From NCBI GenBank assembly GCA_035653615.1, contig DASRBN010000030.1, forward strand, positions 248,001-312,000: a stretch of DNA of 64,000 nt, in the 5' to 3' direction. A program made the position numbers and the translations under genes. The notes under the pieces are model-generated. The model did no database searches. It saw nothing but the letters and a program-made list of their open reading frames with translations, and had not been told where the DNA came from. The stretch is from Ktedonobacteraceae bacterium (lineage in GTDB: Bacteria > Chloroflexota > Ktedonobacteria > Ktedonobacterales > Ktedonobacteraceae). Of this stretch, positions 1-7,753 are shown one piece after another; position 1 is the stretch's first letter; each line of letters starts with the position of its first letter.

Positions 1-1
1 C

Positions 2-82
2 GAGGATACCGGGCGTGATTTCACGCACCTGGTCAAGAAAAAGCGCGTGCTGTATCGATTAGCAGCGGCATCGGCGGCGTAA
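2..82 (+). CDS. 3' end of an unidentified gene (partial)
   Basis: An open frame enters from the left edge and ends at a TAA, giving 26 residues rich in Lys, Arg and Ala (ending RLAAASAA). It lies 38 bases before the excisionase-like gene and in the same direction, so it is probably the last gene of the integrated element's module. In actinomycete-type elements a replication or transfer gene often occupies this place, but too little sequence is present to name it. It could also be a chance open frame. Confidence 0.4.
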   Translation, partial: EDTGRDFTHLVKKKRVLYRLAAASAA

Positions 83-120
83 ACTCGGCGTTGAAACGCT
101 GACTTTTAGGAGTGGAGAAC

Positions 121-312
121 ATGCAAGAGACAGTACAACCCTTGCTTATTACTATTGAGGAAGCAATGAGACTTCTACGCATTGGGCGTACTAAGCTGTA
201 CAGATTGATTAACCAAGAGGGCTTGCCGGTGCATCGCTTTGGGCGTCGGGTGCTGATTGATCCCAATGAGTTGAGGCCCTGGTTAGCACAGCGTAGACAG
301 CAAGCAAGCTAG
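121..312 (+). CDS. Excisionase-like helix-turn-helix protein
   Basis: A 63-residue MerR/excisionase-type (HTH_17) DNA-binding protein. The pattern runs from TIEEAMRLLRIGRTKLYRLI, the helix-turn-helix, to a short wing (RFGRRVLIDPNELRPWL). Such proteins bind near attachment sites and direct the integrase towards excision. The ATG is chosen because AGGAG lies 8 bases upstream; an in-frame GTG at 112 overlaps that site and is less likely. It precedes the integrase by about 100 bases, the usual xis-int order, with a hairpin terminator between them. Family assignment is good; the excision role is inferred from context. Confidence 0.8.
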   Translation: MQETVQPLLITIEEAMRLLRIGRTKLYRLINQEGLPVHRFGRRVLIDPNELRPWLAQRRQQAS

Positions 313-337
313 TTGATTTTGTTAGCTAGCTGTTTTT
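307..337 (+). terminator. Small hairpin with T-run after the excisionase-like gene
   Basis: AGCTAG (307-312) and CTAGCT (326-331) form a short stem, followed by TGTTTTT. It is a weak candidate terminator overlapping the stop codon of the excisionase-like gene. A stronger hairpin lies just downstream. Confidence 0.3.
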
Positions 338-353
338 AACATCTGTAGAATTG

Positions 354-389
354 AACCGCTTATCTTTTATCGGATAAGCGGTTTTATTT
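354..389 (+). terminator. Rho-independent terminator between xis-like and int genes
   Basis: A perfect 11-bp stem (AACCGCTTATC, 354-364, with GATAAGCGGTT, 373-383) with an 8-base loop is followed by TTTATTT. It would stop transcripts from the excisionase-like gene 20 bases before the integrase start, so the integrase either relies on read-through or on a promoter not obvious here. Confidence 0.75.
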
Positions 390-409
390 GCCTAAAGGAG
401 CTTATCGGT

Positions 410-1540
410 ATGGCAAAAAGAGGCAATGGCGCGGGTTCTGTCTATCGGCGTAAATCAGATGGCAAATGGGTAGGCAGCATTACCCTCGAGAATAGCAAGC
501 GCAAGGTGTTTTATGGTAAGACGCAAAAAGAGGTACAGGATAAAGTAAACGAGGCTCTCTACCAGCAACAAAAGGGAACGCTCGTAACTGCCCCTAATGA
601 GCCTCTAGAAGATTACTTGAGACGCTGGCTAGAGGACGTGTGTATGCCTCCTAATTTGCGGGTGAGTACATACGTGAAGTATAAGAAAACCATTGAAACG
701 TATATAATCCCTGCTCTTGGTAAAGTTCCGTTGCAGAAACTTGAGCCGCTCCATGTGAAGCGACTTTGCAATAATCAACAGAAACGGGGCCTTTCACCCA
801 AGATGGTCGGTGAGATACACGGTTTGCTGCATAAGGCGTTAGACGATGCTGTAAAGTGGGGATTGCTTGCGCGTAACGTTTGCGATTTGGTAGATCGTCC
901 ACGTGTCGAGAAAAAAGAGATACCTGTTTTAGATAAAAATCAGGCGCTTGCTCTATTAGAGTCGGTGAAGCAACATCGATTAGGCGTGCTGCTCCTGGTC
1001 GTTCTGACGACGGGTATGAGGCGAGGTGAACTGCTGGCGTTACGATGGGCGGATGTGAACCTGGAAAAGGGGGCACTATTCGTGAATAAGACAGTCGATT
1101 ATATCCCTCACTATGGATATGTTGAGAATGGGCCAAAGTCAAAATCAGGGCGGCGTACAATCAAGATCGCTGCGTTTGTTGTTGAGATACTCAAAGCACA
1201 TCGAGAGAAACAGCAGGTCTTGAAAGCGAAGGCAGGGTTGAGGTGGGTTGAGAAAGACTTGGTGTTCTGCGGGTTGACTGGCGATTATTTCAATCCGAAC
1301 TACCTGTTGAGGTTGTTTAAAGAGGTGCTAGTTGAGGCTGGTTTACCTCATATGCGTTTCCACGATTTGAGGCATAGTGCAGCAACCATCCTGTTAGCTA
1401 TGGGCATTCATCCCAAAGTGGTACAGGAACTTCTGGGGCATAGCTCGTTTCTGATTACGATGAACCTCTACGGCCACGTGTTCCCGTCGATGCTGGATGA
1501 GGTCGTAGAGAAGTGGAACAGAGAGTTTAATGCGGAGTAG
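410..1540 (+). CDS. int: Tyrosine site-specific integrase
   Basis: A 376-residue phage/ICE-type tyrosine recombinase. The N-terminus (GSVYRRKSDGKWVGSITL) is the AP2-like arm-site binding domain, residues about 60-165 are the SAM-like core-binding domain, and the catalytic domain follows. Visible catalytic residues are the Arg of TGMRRGELLALRW (about residue 204), HDLRHSAAT (H-x-x-R, about 317-320), the LGHSS block and the Tyr of NLYGHV (about 355). Length is normal and the set is complete, so it is probably active. AAAGGAG lies 9 bases before the ATG. The gene reads towards the 3' end of ssrA about 110 bases away, which indicates integration at the tmRNA gene, with the element extending leftwards out of the window. 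Confidence 0.95.
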   Translation: MAKRGNGAGSVYRRKSDGKWVGSITLENSKRKVFYGKTQKEVQDKVNEALYQQQKGTLVTAPNEPLEDYLRRWLEDVCMPPNLRVSTYVKYKKTIETYIIPALGKVPLQKLEPLHVKRLCNNQQKRGLSPKMVGEIHGLLHKALDDAVKWGLLARNVCDLVDRPRVEKKEIPVLDKNQALALLESVKQHRLGVLLLVVLTTGMRRGELLALRWADVNLEKGALFVNKTVDYIPHYGYVENGPKSKSGRRTIKIAAFVVEILKAHREKQQVLKAKAGLRWVEKDLVFCGLTGDYFNPNYLLRLFKEVLVEAGLPHMRFHDLRHSAATILLAMGIHPKVVQELLGHSSFLITMNLYGHVFPSMLDEVVEKWNREFNAE

Positions 1541-1547
1541 AAAAAGG

Positions 1548-1580
1548 CGGTTGTTAGACGGTTGCTACACAGTTGCTACA
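1548..1580 (+). repeat. Three tandem 11-bp repeats, possible integrase arm sites
   Basis: Immediately after the integrase stop codon three 11-base units lie head to tail: CGGTTGTTAGA, CGGTTGCTACA and CAGTTGCTACA. The second and third differ by one base. Their place between int and the ssrA end fits arm-type binding sites for the integrase N-terminal domain. The repeat is directly seen; the role is inferred. Confidence 0.55.
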
Positions 1581-1608
1581 TTTGGAGATATCGGAACAAA
1601 AGGGGGCT

Positions 1609-1644
1609 AAATAAAATGAGGCTATAGGCGCTTCTATAGCCTCA
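1609..1644 (-). terminator. Terminator of ssrA
   Basis: On the minus strand TGAGGCTATAG (1644-1634) pairs with CTATAGCCTCA (1627-1617) across a 6-base loop, an 11-bp perfect stem, followed by TTTTATTT. It begins 5 bases beyond the CCA end of the tmRNA. If the attachment core lies within the tmRNA 3' end, this terminator belongs to the integrated element. Confidence 0.8.
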
Positions 1645-1648
1645 TGAG

Positions 1649-2015
1649 TGGTGGAGATGGGGGAGAGTCGAACTCCCCGTCCAAACGGACCCATCGAAGA
1701 ATGTACTACAGGTTTAGTCAGTGTTTTTGCTTTGCGCTTCGGACTCCCACCGACCGGATTCCTCAGCGCTGGCCCTCTGGTCTTAGATGACGATTAGAAG
1801 GCGGTCCTCGTCATAGCGTCCCGCGTGTGTGACGCCCTGATCTGACCCCACGGGAAAAGGTCAGGAGGACGACGCTTTACTGTTTCTTAGGCAGCGAGAG
1901 CGTAAGCAGGTGCCTGTTTGGCATCTATTGTTTGTCGGTTGTTTAACGAGAGTGCATACCGACACCTCGACCTGCAATTCTCCAACCTGTTCGTCTGTCG
2001 AAACCCGACATCCCC
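1649..2015 (-). ncRNA. ssrA: Transfer-messenger RNA (tmRNA)
   Basis: One-piece tmRNA of 367 nt, which rescues stalled ribosomes and tags nascent proteins for proteolysis. The 5' end (GGGGATG) pairs with CATCTCC before the encoded 3' ACCA, forming the acceptor stem. The T-arm (GGGGAGTTCGACTCTCCCC type) is evident. The tag frame ends ..KQAPAYALAA followed by TAA at 1889-1887, the usual ALAA degron. The exact resume codon is not clear: the open frame runs upstream through QTIDA. The gene is intact although an integrase lies directly beyond its 3' end, as expected where an element regenerates its target. No convincing promoter was picked out upstream. Confidence 0.95.
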
Positions 2016-2439
2016 AGGTAAAATGGAGTTGCATCAAGCTCTATCCATGCCTTGACGCACCTTTATGATACCATATATCTTATCAGATAGCAAGGGAAAA
2101 TTGGCAGGTTCCGGGGCGATTGAATACCTTTCTGTATCAGTCTTTATTTGTTGTGATTCAAGCGTATTTCAGCTCCATTTCAGAGAGGCAGGTTATAGTT
2201 GCTGGAGAAAACAGGTAGGCCAATGATGGTCATCAAATATGGAGTCGTGCCATTGATGCCAGTCTTGATCAAACACCGCAGTTAGTCAATGGGATAATTT
2301 ACCTCATGACGACAGCGATCTCTTATGAAACTTCTAATACGCCGAGACCGGGAAACTCGCCACAATTCATGTCTATTGGAACACTTGTGTGGCACTACCT
2401 TACACAAATCAATTTCTGATCTTTGGATCGGGCTATGAG
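2016..2439. other. Intergenic region between ssrA and the GT87-like gene
   Basis: About 420 bases lie between the tmRNA 5' end and the hairpin after the GT87-like gene. It should contain the minus-strand ssrA promoter, but I could not pick a clear -35/-10 pair. The only other item is a possible 37-residue plus-strand ORF (2306-2419). Confidence 0.5.
2306..2419 (+). CDS. Possible small protein (37 aa), uncertain
   Basis: An ATG-initiated frame encodes 37 residues ending FMSIGTLVWHYLTQINF. It is followed 20 bases later by a plus-strand hairpin with T-run (2440-2473), which is the main reason to note it: no other plus-strand gene here would use that terminator. The ribosome binding site is weak (GGGAT about 12 bases upstream) and I see no clear promoter. 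It may be a chance frame. Confidence 0.2.
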   Translation: MTTAISYETSNTPRPGNSPQFMSIGTLVWHYLTQINF

Positions 2440-2473
2440 CGGGAGGATGCAAAACTGTGTGTCCTCCCGTTTT
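2440..2473. terminator. Hairpin terminator at end of GT87-like gene
   Basis: CGGGAGGA (2440-2447) and TCCTCCCG (2462-2469) form an 8-bp stem with a 14-base loop, followed on the plus strand by TTTT. It starts directly after the minus-strand stop codon at 2473, so it may act in both directions, but the T-run is only on the plus side. Confidence 0.5.
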
Positions 2474-3882
2474 CAATTCGCGGTAATTTTGAATGACCTG
2501 CGCGCGGCTATGAATAACAAGAGGCACGTAATCAACAGGATCAAAGCATCGCGTACCGCAATCACCCCGTAATATTTCTCGATATGCGGCAGGTCAACGT
2601 AGATGATGGGAAAATCAATTAGCGTCAGCAGGCAAACAACTCCCCAGCTAAGCAGCCAGCGCCAGTTAGCCTTGCCTACATAAGCGATCAGGGGCGTCAC
2701 CCACATCAGGTATTGAGGGCTGAACACCTTGCCCATCACCATCACTACCAGCAGCGTCATCAGGCTGGCGGTAAAAATATCCAATTTTCCGCGCCATTGC
2801 AACCACCATGTGAATAGCAAACCGGCAACTAAAAGACCCGTGCTCAGCAATGATACCTTACTTGATAACGAACTGGTAAAGTTAAGCGACTGGTAGATGA
2901 AGGTGTATTGCACCGGGCGACCCGCGAAATTGCCGAGCCACAACAAGACACCGGGCAACGACTCTACCTGAATGGGCCGGTTGAGAAAATAGCTGAAAGG
3001 AACCAGCGTATTGGCAACATTCAGCACAAGCGAAATGGCCGTTAGCAGCACGCAAATTCCTACAAATAGCCCCAAAGCCGACCACCTGCGCCAGGCTGTC
3101 CATTTTTCGCTGTATTGCACCTGTTGCGCGATGAGGAATGGGATAACAAGCACTACCGGGTAAAACTTGAGCATGGTCGCAAGAGCTAGCAGCGCGAAAG
3201 CCCAGTTCCATCTTGCTTTAGCCGCCAGGATCACTGCTCCTAAAGTCAATGCGGCAGTAATCAGATCGAAACGTGTTTCCGCCAGCGCCCAGCTACCGAG
3301 CGCCAGGTAAAAGGCGAACGCGATAGCGGCTCCTGTTGAGCGATTGAATTTGATGACGAAATAAATCAGACCTGCTACGAGCGCCATTAAGATTGCGAAG
3401 ACTACCTGGTACAATGAAAAGGGAGCAAGCAAGGGCAGAGAGAATGCGACCAGGGTAAGGAATGGGTATTCCGGTGGCAAGGCATGGAATGGCTGTGTGG
3501 TGGATTGCGATTTCACCAGTGTAATCAGGAAATTGGGGAAGTGCCTGGCCTGCAATTTTGCCGCGAGCGTGGCGGATGAACTATTATCGAGGAAGGCACA
3601 CTGGCTCTTTGAGTTGGCATCCAATCCCAGCGCGTCAATACCGGCCTTTCCCTGCCAGAAAGCGATGGCATAGCACTGGTAGCGCGTCGCATCGTTATAG
3701 TGGTTAGAGAACTGGCTGGTGGCGCCCCAGAATAAAATAGCCCCCATCACCACTACGATACCGATATCTAGCAAATACTTCCAGGAAAAATTTCCTATAG
3801 CCATAGGTCTGGCTGTCTGTTCAGTATGCTGCTTGAGTTTTTCCGCGTCCGAACGCGCATGGGCATCATTAATCTTAAACAT
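2473..3882 (-). CDS. GT87/DUF2029-like polytopic membrane glycosyltransferase
   Basis: A 469-residue membrane protein with about ten hydrophobic segments starting near residue 35. The first extracytoplasmic stretch carries an Asp-Ala-Thr-Arg-Tyr block (NDATRYQCYAIAFWQG), the position of the catalytic Asp in GT-C family 87 (PimE-like) enzymes, which move mannose or related sugars from polyprenyl-phosphate donors outside the membrane. Later blocks WNWAFALLALATMLKFYPVV and GKVFSPQYLMWVTPLIAYV are typical of the family. AGGA lies 7 bases before the ATG. It stands alone, convergent to nothing certain. The sugar and acceptor cannot be told. Confidence 0.7.
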   Translation of the reverse strand: MFKINDAHARSDAEKLKQHTEQTARPMAIGNFSWKYLLDIGIVVVMGAILFWGATSQFSNHYNDATRYQCYAIAFWQGKAGIDALGLDANSKSQCAFLDNSSSATLAAKLQARHFPNFLITLVKSQSTTQPFHALPPEYPFLTLVAFSLPLLAPFSLYQVVFAILMALVAGLIYFVIKFNRSTGAAIAFAFYLALGSWALAETRFDLITAALTLGAVILAAKARWNWAFALLALATMLKFYPVVLVIPFLIAQQVQYSEKWTAWRRWSALGLFVGICVLLTAISLVLNVANTLVPFSYFLNRPIQVESLPGVLLWLGNFAGRPVQYTFIYQSLNFTSSLSSKVSLLSTGLLVAGLLFTWWLQWRGKLDIFTASLMTLLVVMVMGKVFSPQYLMWVTPLIAYVGKANWRWLLSWGVVCLLTLIDFPIIYVDLPHIEKYYGVIAVRDALILLITCLLLFIAARRSFKITAN

Positions 3883-3921
3883 AGGTCATTCCTGAGATTG
3901 CATTCATTTCCTATCAAACAA

Positions 3922-4299
3922 TCAGGAGCCACTCTTCATAAAACGATCCAGGTTGACAATAAAGCGCTCGTGCAGACCTTCGCCGATTTTTCTCTTCTCG
4001 TCATAAGCTTCGACCTGAAAAACGAGGCGGCGTCCATCGATCTCAATCAACTTCGCGGTGGCACGCACCTGCTGACCGAGTGGTGTGGCGGCAAGGTGGC
4101 GCACGTTGACTAATGTCCCGACCGTCACATATCCCTCATCCAGGTGATCGGCAACTGCTCGCCAGGATGCGTTCTCCATCAAGGCAATCATCATGGGAGT
4201 CGCGAATACCTCGACTCCGCCCGCTCCTACATATGCCGCCGTGTTTTCATGCACGACCGTCGTCGTCATCTCTCCCGTCAAACCTAGCTCAAGTGCCAT
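3922..4299 (-). CDS. Hotdog-fold thioesterase, FlK-like
   Basis: A 125-residue single hotdog domain resembling the fluoroacetyl-CoA thioesterase family: VVHENTAAYVGAGGVEVFAT at the start, TPMMIALMENAS with the helix Glu, GYVTVGTLVNVRHLAATPLG, and GRRLVFQVEAYDE near the end. Members hydrolyse small acyl-CoAs. The ATG at 4299 is preferred (AGGA 10 bases upstream); a TTG two codons earlier sits too close to that site. The physiological substrate is unknown and fluoroacetyl-CoA specificity should not be assumed. Gene stands 39 bases before the start of the GT87-like gene and in the same direction, so the two may be cotranscribed. Confidence 0.75.
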   Translation of the reverse strand: MALELGLTGEMTTTVVHENTAAYVGAGGVEVFATPMMIALMENASWRAVADHLDEGYVTVGTLVNVRHLAATPLGQQVRATAKLIEIDGRRLVFQVEAYDEKRKIGEGLHERFIVNLDRFMKSGS

Positions 4300-4532
4300 G
4301 CTCAAATCATCCTTTCTGTTTTTGCTCGCTGCTTCCTGATGGCATACTATACTACAATGTGGCTTGCGTGGGAAGAAACGGGGTTCTCAGTACTAATGGT
4401 CAACCTGATGAGCAGGGGGAACTTTGCTATGATGATACAAATCGGGTTATAGTTTCGTTCAGTACTCAGGACGACGCGAACTTGCAATCGGATGCGGAAA
4501 TTCATAGTATTATCCAGCATTGAGGAGAACTT

Positions 4533-5330
4533 ATGGCTCGTCATATACAAAAGGTAGCACACCGTGGGGGTGCTGCACTTGCGCCGCAAAATACGTTAGC
4601 CGCATTTCGTAATGCCCTTAAGCTACCTATAGATACTATTGAACTTGATGTGCAGATGTCTCGCGATGGACACGTCATCGTATTTCACGATAACACTGTT
4701 GAGAAGCTTACCGATGGTTCCGGCAATATACTTGACCTCGATTTTGCCTACCTGCGCAATCTCAATGCGGCGGCTCATTTTCCTGGTGGTTGGCCGGAAC
4801 CACAGCAGATTCCAACACTGAGAGAAGTCCTCGATCTCGCGAAAGGCCATGTTGGAGTCTATATCGAAATCAAATTCAGTGAGCGAAATGGAGTGTATGG
4901 GCGCTATCCTGACATCGCGGAAGCAGTCGTGGGCGAGGTACGAGCCGCCGGTATGCTTGATCAGGTGCTGATCATCTCTTTTGACTGGAAGATACTACCC
5001 ATCGTCAAGGCGTTGGAACCGGCATTGCAGACCGGAGCCATCGTTTCAGACGATGTCTGGAATCCGCATGCCGAGCATGCGCTGCAAACCCTCATTAATG
5101 ATGTTTCTTCTCTTGGATGCAACTGGATCAATATGGATAGTCACCTCTTTATGCATGATATGTCCGGAGCCGCACACAAGTATGGATTGCAACTTGGTGT
5201 CTGGACGGTCAATTCCATCGCTGAGATGCGCAGTTTTGCAGCGGCAGGGGTAGACTCAATCACCAGCGACCGTCCTGACCTCTTTGCGCAACTGCCACTC
5301 CTGATGGATTTTGACGATCGGCTCGAGTAG
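4533..5330 (+). CDS. ugpQ: Glycerophosphodiester phosphodiesterase
   Basis: A 265-residue GDPD domain enzyme that hydrolyses glycerophosphodiesters to glycerol-3-phosphate and an alcohol. The signature is clear: HRGGAALAPQNTLAAFRNAL with the catalytic His and Arg, then IELDVQMSRDGHVIVFHDNT (metal ligands Glu and Asp, second catalytic His), KIEIKF-type block (VYIEIKF), and a closing VWTVNS..GVDSITSDRPDL. There is no signal peptide, so it is cytoplasmic. GAGGAG lies 6 bases upstream. It is a single gene followed by the GT2 operon. Confidence 0.92.
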   Translation: MARHIQKVAHRGGAALAPQNTLAAFRNALKLPIDTIELDVQMSRDGHVIVFHDNTVEKLTDGSGNILDLDFAYLRNLNAAAHFPGGWPEPQQIPTLREVLDLAKGHVGVYIEIKFSERNGVYGRYPDIAEAVVGEVRAAGMLDQVLIISFDWKILPIVKALEPALQTGAIVSDDVWNPHAEHALQTLINDVSSLGCNWINMDSHLFMHDMSGAAHKYGLQLGVWTVNSIAEMRSFAAAGVDSITSDRPDLFAQLPLLMDFDDRLE

Positions 5331-5332
5331 TC

Positions 5333-5346
5333 CTGTAGGGACAGCA
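5333..5346 (+). repeat. Partial copy of dispersed TGTAGGGACAG repeat
   Basis: CCTGTAGGGACAGC directly follows the GDPD stop codon. It matches the left half of the near-palindromic repeat whose fuller copies lie at 62001-62030 and 27375-27408; the right half is not recognisable here. Confidence 0.5.
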
Positions 5347-5547
5347 TTTCCAAAATCTTTACCAGGATGTTCCTCAAGTTTTGTTGACCCAAACTACCTA
5401 ATTCGTCCAAATTCGTGTCCCTTCGGGCATGTTGTGCGTTGTATTAGTGAGAAAGTAGATGCTTTCTCAATAAGGCGTGAGGTATCTACATGTCCTGCAT
5501 CAAGAGTATGATCTGGTACTATTTTGTGCTGTTCTCGAAGGAGAGTA

Positions 5548-5556
5548 TGCTATAAT
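5548..5556 (+). promoter_or_regulatory. Extended -10 promoter of GT2 operon
   Basis: TGCTATAAT gives a perfect -10 box with a TGn extension. No good -35 box is found at 17 bases, as is common for extended -10 promoters. The GT2 start follows about 70 bases downstream. Confidence 0.6.
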
Positions 5557-5627
5557 TGGCGGCAATTGAAGCCCTTAGGCGAATGGAGATATAAACGGCT
5601 CCGGTTACTGTATGGAGTATAGTGACA

Positions 5628-6665
5628 ATGTTACAGACGGAAATTTCATCATTACCTGCCCAGAGCGAATTACCAACTTCTGTTGAACCCGAAACTCTTC
5701 TAACCTCTTCCTCGCCGCAAGAGGTGGCGATTTCGTTCGTCATACCCGTTATGAACGAGGAAGAGAATATACGACCGTTATATGACAAGCTATCGTCGCA
5801 GCTCGATGCCCTTGATCAGAGCTATGAAGTCATATTTGTCGATGATGGCAGTACAGATAAAACGTTTCTTGAACTGAAGAAATTACATGCCGAGCATCCT
5901 GGCGTGGTGCGCGTGATTCGTTTCCGCAAGAACTTCGGCAAAACTCCGGCACTGGTGGCGGGCTTTAGCCGCTGCCGCGGTGAAATCATTTTCACCATGG
6001 ATGGCGACCTGCAAGACGATCCTGAAGAGATTCCGAATTTCCTGGCGAAGCTCGATGAGGGATATGATCTCGTGTCGGGTTGGAAATTCCCGCGCCTTGA
6101 TCCTATCTCGAAGACGTTCCCGTCGCGCATCTTCAATGGCATGGTCAGCAAAATGACCGGCGTGCATTTGCATGATATTAATAATGGCTTCAAGGCATAC
6201 CGGCGCGAGGTGATCGAGGATAGCCATATCAAACTGTATGGCGAATTTCATCGTTTTGTACCCGTCATGGCCCACTGGCGCGGGTACAGTGTCACGGAAA
6301 TCAAGGTAAAGCATCATCCACGCATCCATGGTGTCTCGAAATTCGGTGCTCGCCGTTTCGCACGAGGCCTGATAGACCTGTTGAACGTACTCTTCCTTAC
6401 TACCTTTTTGCGCATGCCCTTGCGACTCTTTGGGCCACTGGGGTTCTGGACGTTTTTGCTCGGTGTGATAGTAGACCTGTACGTGGTCATACGCAGCTAC
6501 TTTTTCACCTATGAGCCGATTCACAACCAGCCTATGCTCTTCGTGGGTATCCTGTTGATGATCTTTGGCGTCCAGTTTATTCTCACGGGCCTGCAAAGCG
6601 AGATGATACGGCACTATGCTTTCCGCTCGGATGAAGAATACAGTATTCGGCAGGAACTGGATTAA
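5628..6665 (+). CDS. GT2 family polyprenyl-phosphate glycosyltransferase
   Basis: A 345-residue DPM/GtrB-like enzyme that transfers a sugar from a nucleotide donor to a polyprenyl phosphate on the cytoplasmic membrane face. The GT2 domain starts with ISFVIPVMNEEENIRPLYDK, then IFVDDGSTDKTF, KNFGKTPALVAGF and the DxD block TMDGDLQDDPEEIP. Two transmembrane helices follow at about residues 262-285 and 293-318. The ATG at 5628 is preferred to a GTG six bases earlier because GGAG then lies 10 bases upstream. The stop overlaps the next start (TAATG), indicating translational coupling with the flippase-like membrane protein, and both suggest glycolipid or wall-polymer synthesis. Confidence 0.88.
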   Translation: MLQTEISSLPAQSELPTSVEPETLLTSSSPQEVAISFVIPVMNEEENIRPLYDKLSSQLDALDQSYEVIFVDDGSTDKTFLELKKLHAEHPGVVRVIRFRKNFGKTPALVAGFSRCRGEIIFTMDGDLQDDPEEIPNFLAKLDEGYDLVSGWKFPRLDPISKTFPSRIFNGMVSKMTGVHLHDINNGFKAYRREVIEDSHIKLYGEFHRFVPVMAHWRGYSVTEIKVKHHPRIHGVSKFGARRFARGLIDLLNVLFLTTFLRMPLRLFGPLGFWTFLLGVIVDLYVVIRSYFFTYEPIHNQPMLFVGILLMIFGVQFILTGLQSEMIRHYAFRSDEEYSIRQELD

Positions 6666-7753
6666 TGCAGAAGTCTACTCTGGTAAAAATCGGCAAGCGT
6701 GTATTGCAAATTGGTTTGCCCATCGTCGTTCTGGCCTCGCTCCTGTATAAATTGCGCGATTGGGGAAATTGGAATGCGCTGCTTGTCAGTGCTCACTCGT
6801 GGAATTACTGGCTGCTGGCCCTGGCATTTTTCGGTTTTGTGCTGCAAGAGTTATCCTTTGGCCTGATCTGGAAGGCAGTGCTGGCCCGTCTCGGTTTCAC
6901 CTTAGATCTGCGTGCCAGCCTGCGCATCTACCTGGCCTCAGAATTTGTGCGCTACATCCCGGGCAATGTCTGGCATGTTCTCACGCGAATTCTTTGGGTT
7001 GGTAAATATGGCGCCTCTCGCACGATTGCTTTTGCCAGCATGACTATCGAACTGATTACCAAGCTGGCTGCCGGAGCATTCATTTTCGCCTTGAGCCTGA
7101 TTTTCTGGGGAGATATCGGAGCCATTGGTTCTCTGTTCCACGGCTCCCTTTTCATCCTGGTTGGGGTTGCCATATTTCTGGCATTGCTCGTTCTCATCCA
7201 TCCTCGCATCCTCAACGGTTTGCTTAATCTTGCCTTGCGCGTGTTAAAGCGCGAACCGGTGGTATTGACCGTGAGCTACAGGGATATTCTGCTGGTCACG
7301 CTGGCGTGGTGTGGAAGCTGGTTTATCGCAGGCAGCGGATTTTTCGTGCTTTTATTAGCCCTCTGGCCGCACACAACCCTGGCGATGCTCCCTCTCTGTA
7401 TCGGTATCTACGCGATAGCCTGGGATTTTGGGTTTGTCACCTTTATCACGCCCAGCGGCCTGGGATTTCGAGAACTGGCGATTACCGCGCTCTTTGCCCT
7501 TTCTTTACCATCCGTGCCTGTTCCCCTGGTCGCTATCCTGGCGCTGCTCTCGCGCGCCGTCTCCACACTGGCCGAACTCCTCTGTGTCAGCGTCGCCTAT
7601 CTGAGTGGCGGCCGGGCTGCACGTTCGATACAGCAAGAACAAGAGGCAGATCAACCCCCGCTTGCGAAAGAGGCAAGGCAAGAACAGCAAGAGAATATTT
7701 CAGATGAGACTCCGGCAGGCGTCTCTGCTGAAGGAGGGAATGTGGGTGACTAG
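6665..7753 (+). CDS. LPG synthase-like (UPF0104) integral membrane protein
   Basis: A 362-residue protein of the lysylphosphatidylglycerol synthase transmembrane/AglD-related family, with about eight hydrophobic segments between residues 15 and 320. Family landmarks are RIYLASEFVRYIPGNVWHV and, near the end, TPSGLGFRELAI. The C-terminal 45 residues are soluble and Gln/Glu rich. The lipid-modifying catalytic domain of true MprF is absent, so aminoacyl transfer is not implied; homologues next to GT2 genes often act in glycolipid or polysaccharide export. It is coupled to the GT2 gene by a one-base overlap and overlaps the next start by 8 bases. Confidence 0.75.
   Translation: MQKSTLVKIGKRVLQIGLPIVVLASLLYKLRDWGNWNALLVSAHSWNYWLLALAFFGFVLQELSFGLIWKAVLARLGFTLDLRASLRIYLASEFVRYIPGNVWHVLTRILWVGKYGASRTIAFASMTIELITKLAAGAFIFALSLIFWGDIGAIGSLFHGSLFILVGVAIFLALLVLIHPRILNGLLNLALRVLKREPVVLTVSYRDILLVTLAWCGSWFIAGSGFFVLLLALWPHTTLAMLPLCIGIYAIAWDFGFVTFITPSGLGFRELAITALFALSLPSVPVPLVAILALLSRAVSTLAELLCVSVAYLSGGRAARSIQQEQEADQPPLAKEARQEQQENISDETPAGVSAEGGNVGD

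Noticed and set aside
3826-4523. Plus-strand frames over the thioesterase and its upstream region
   Set aside because: They overlap the well-supported thioesterase and GT87-like genes on the other strand and show no known motifs.
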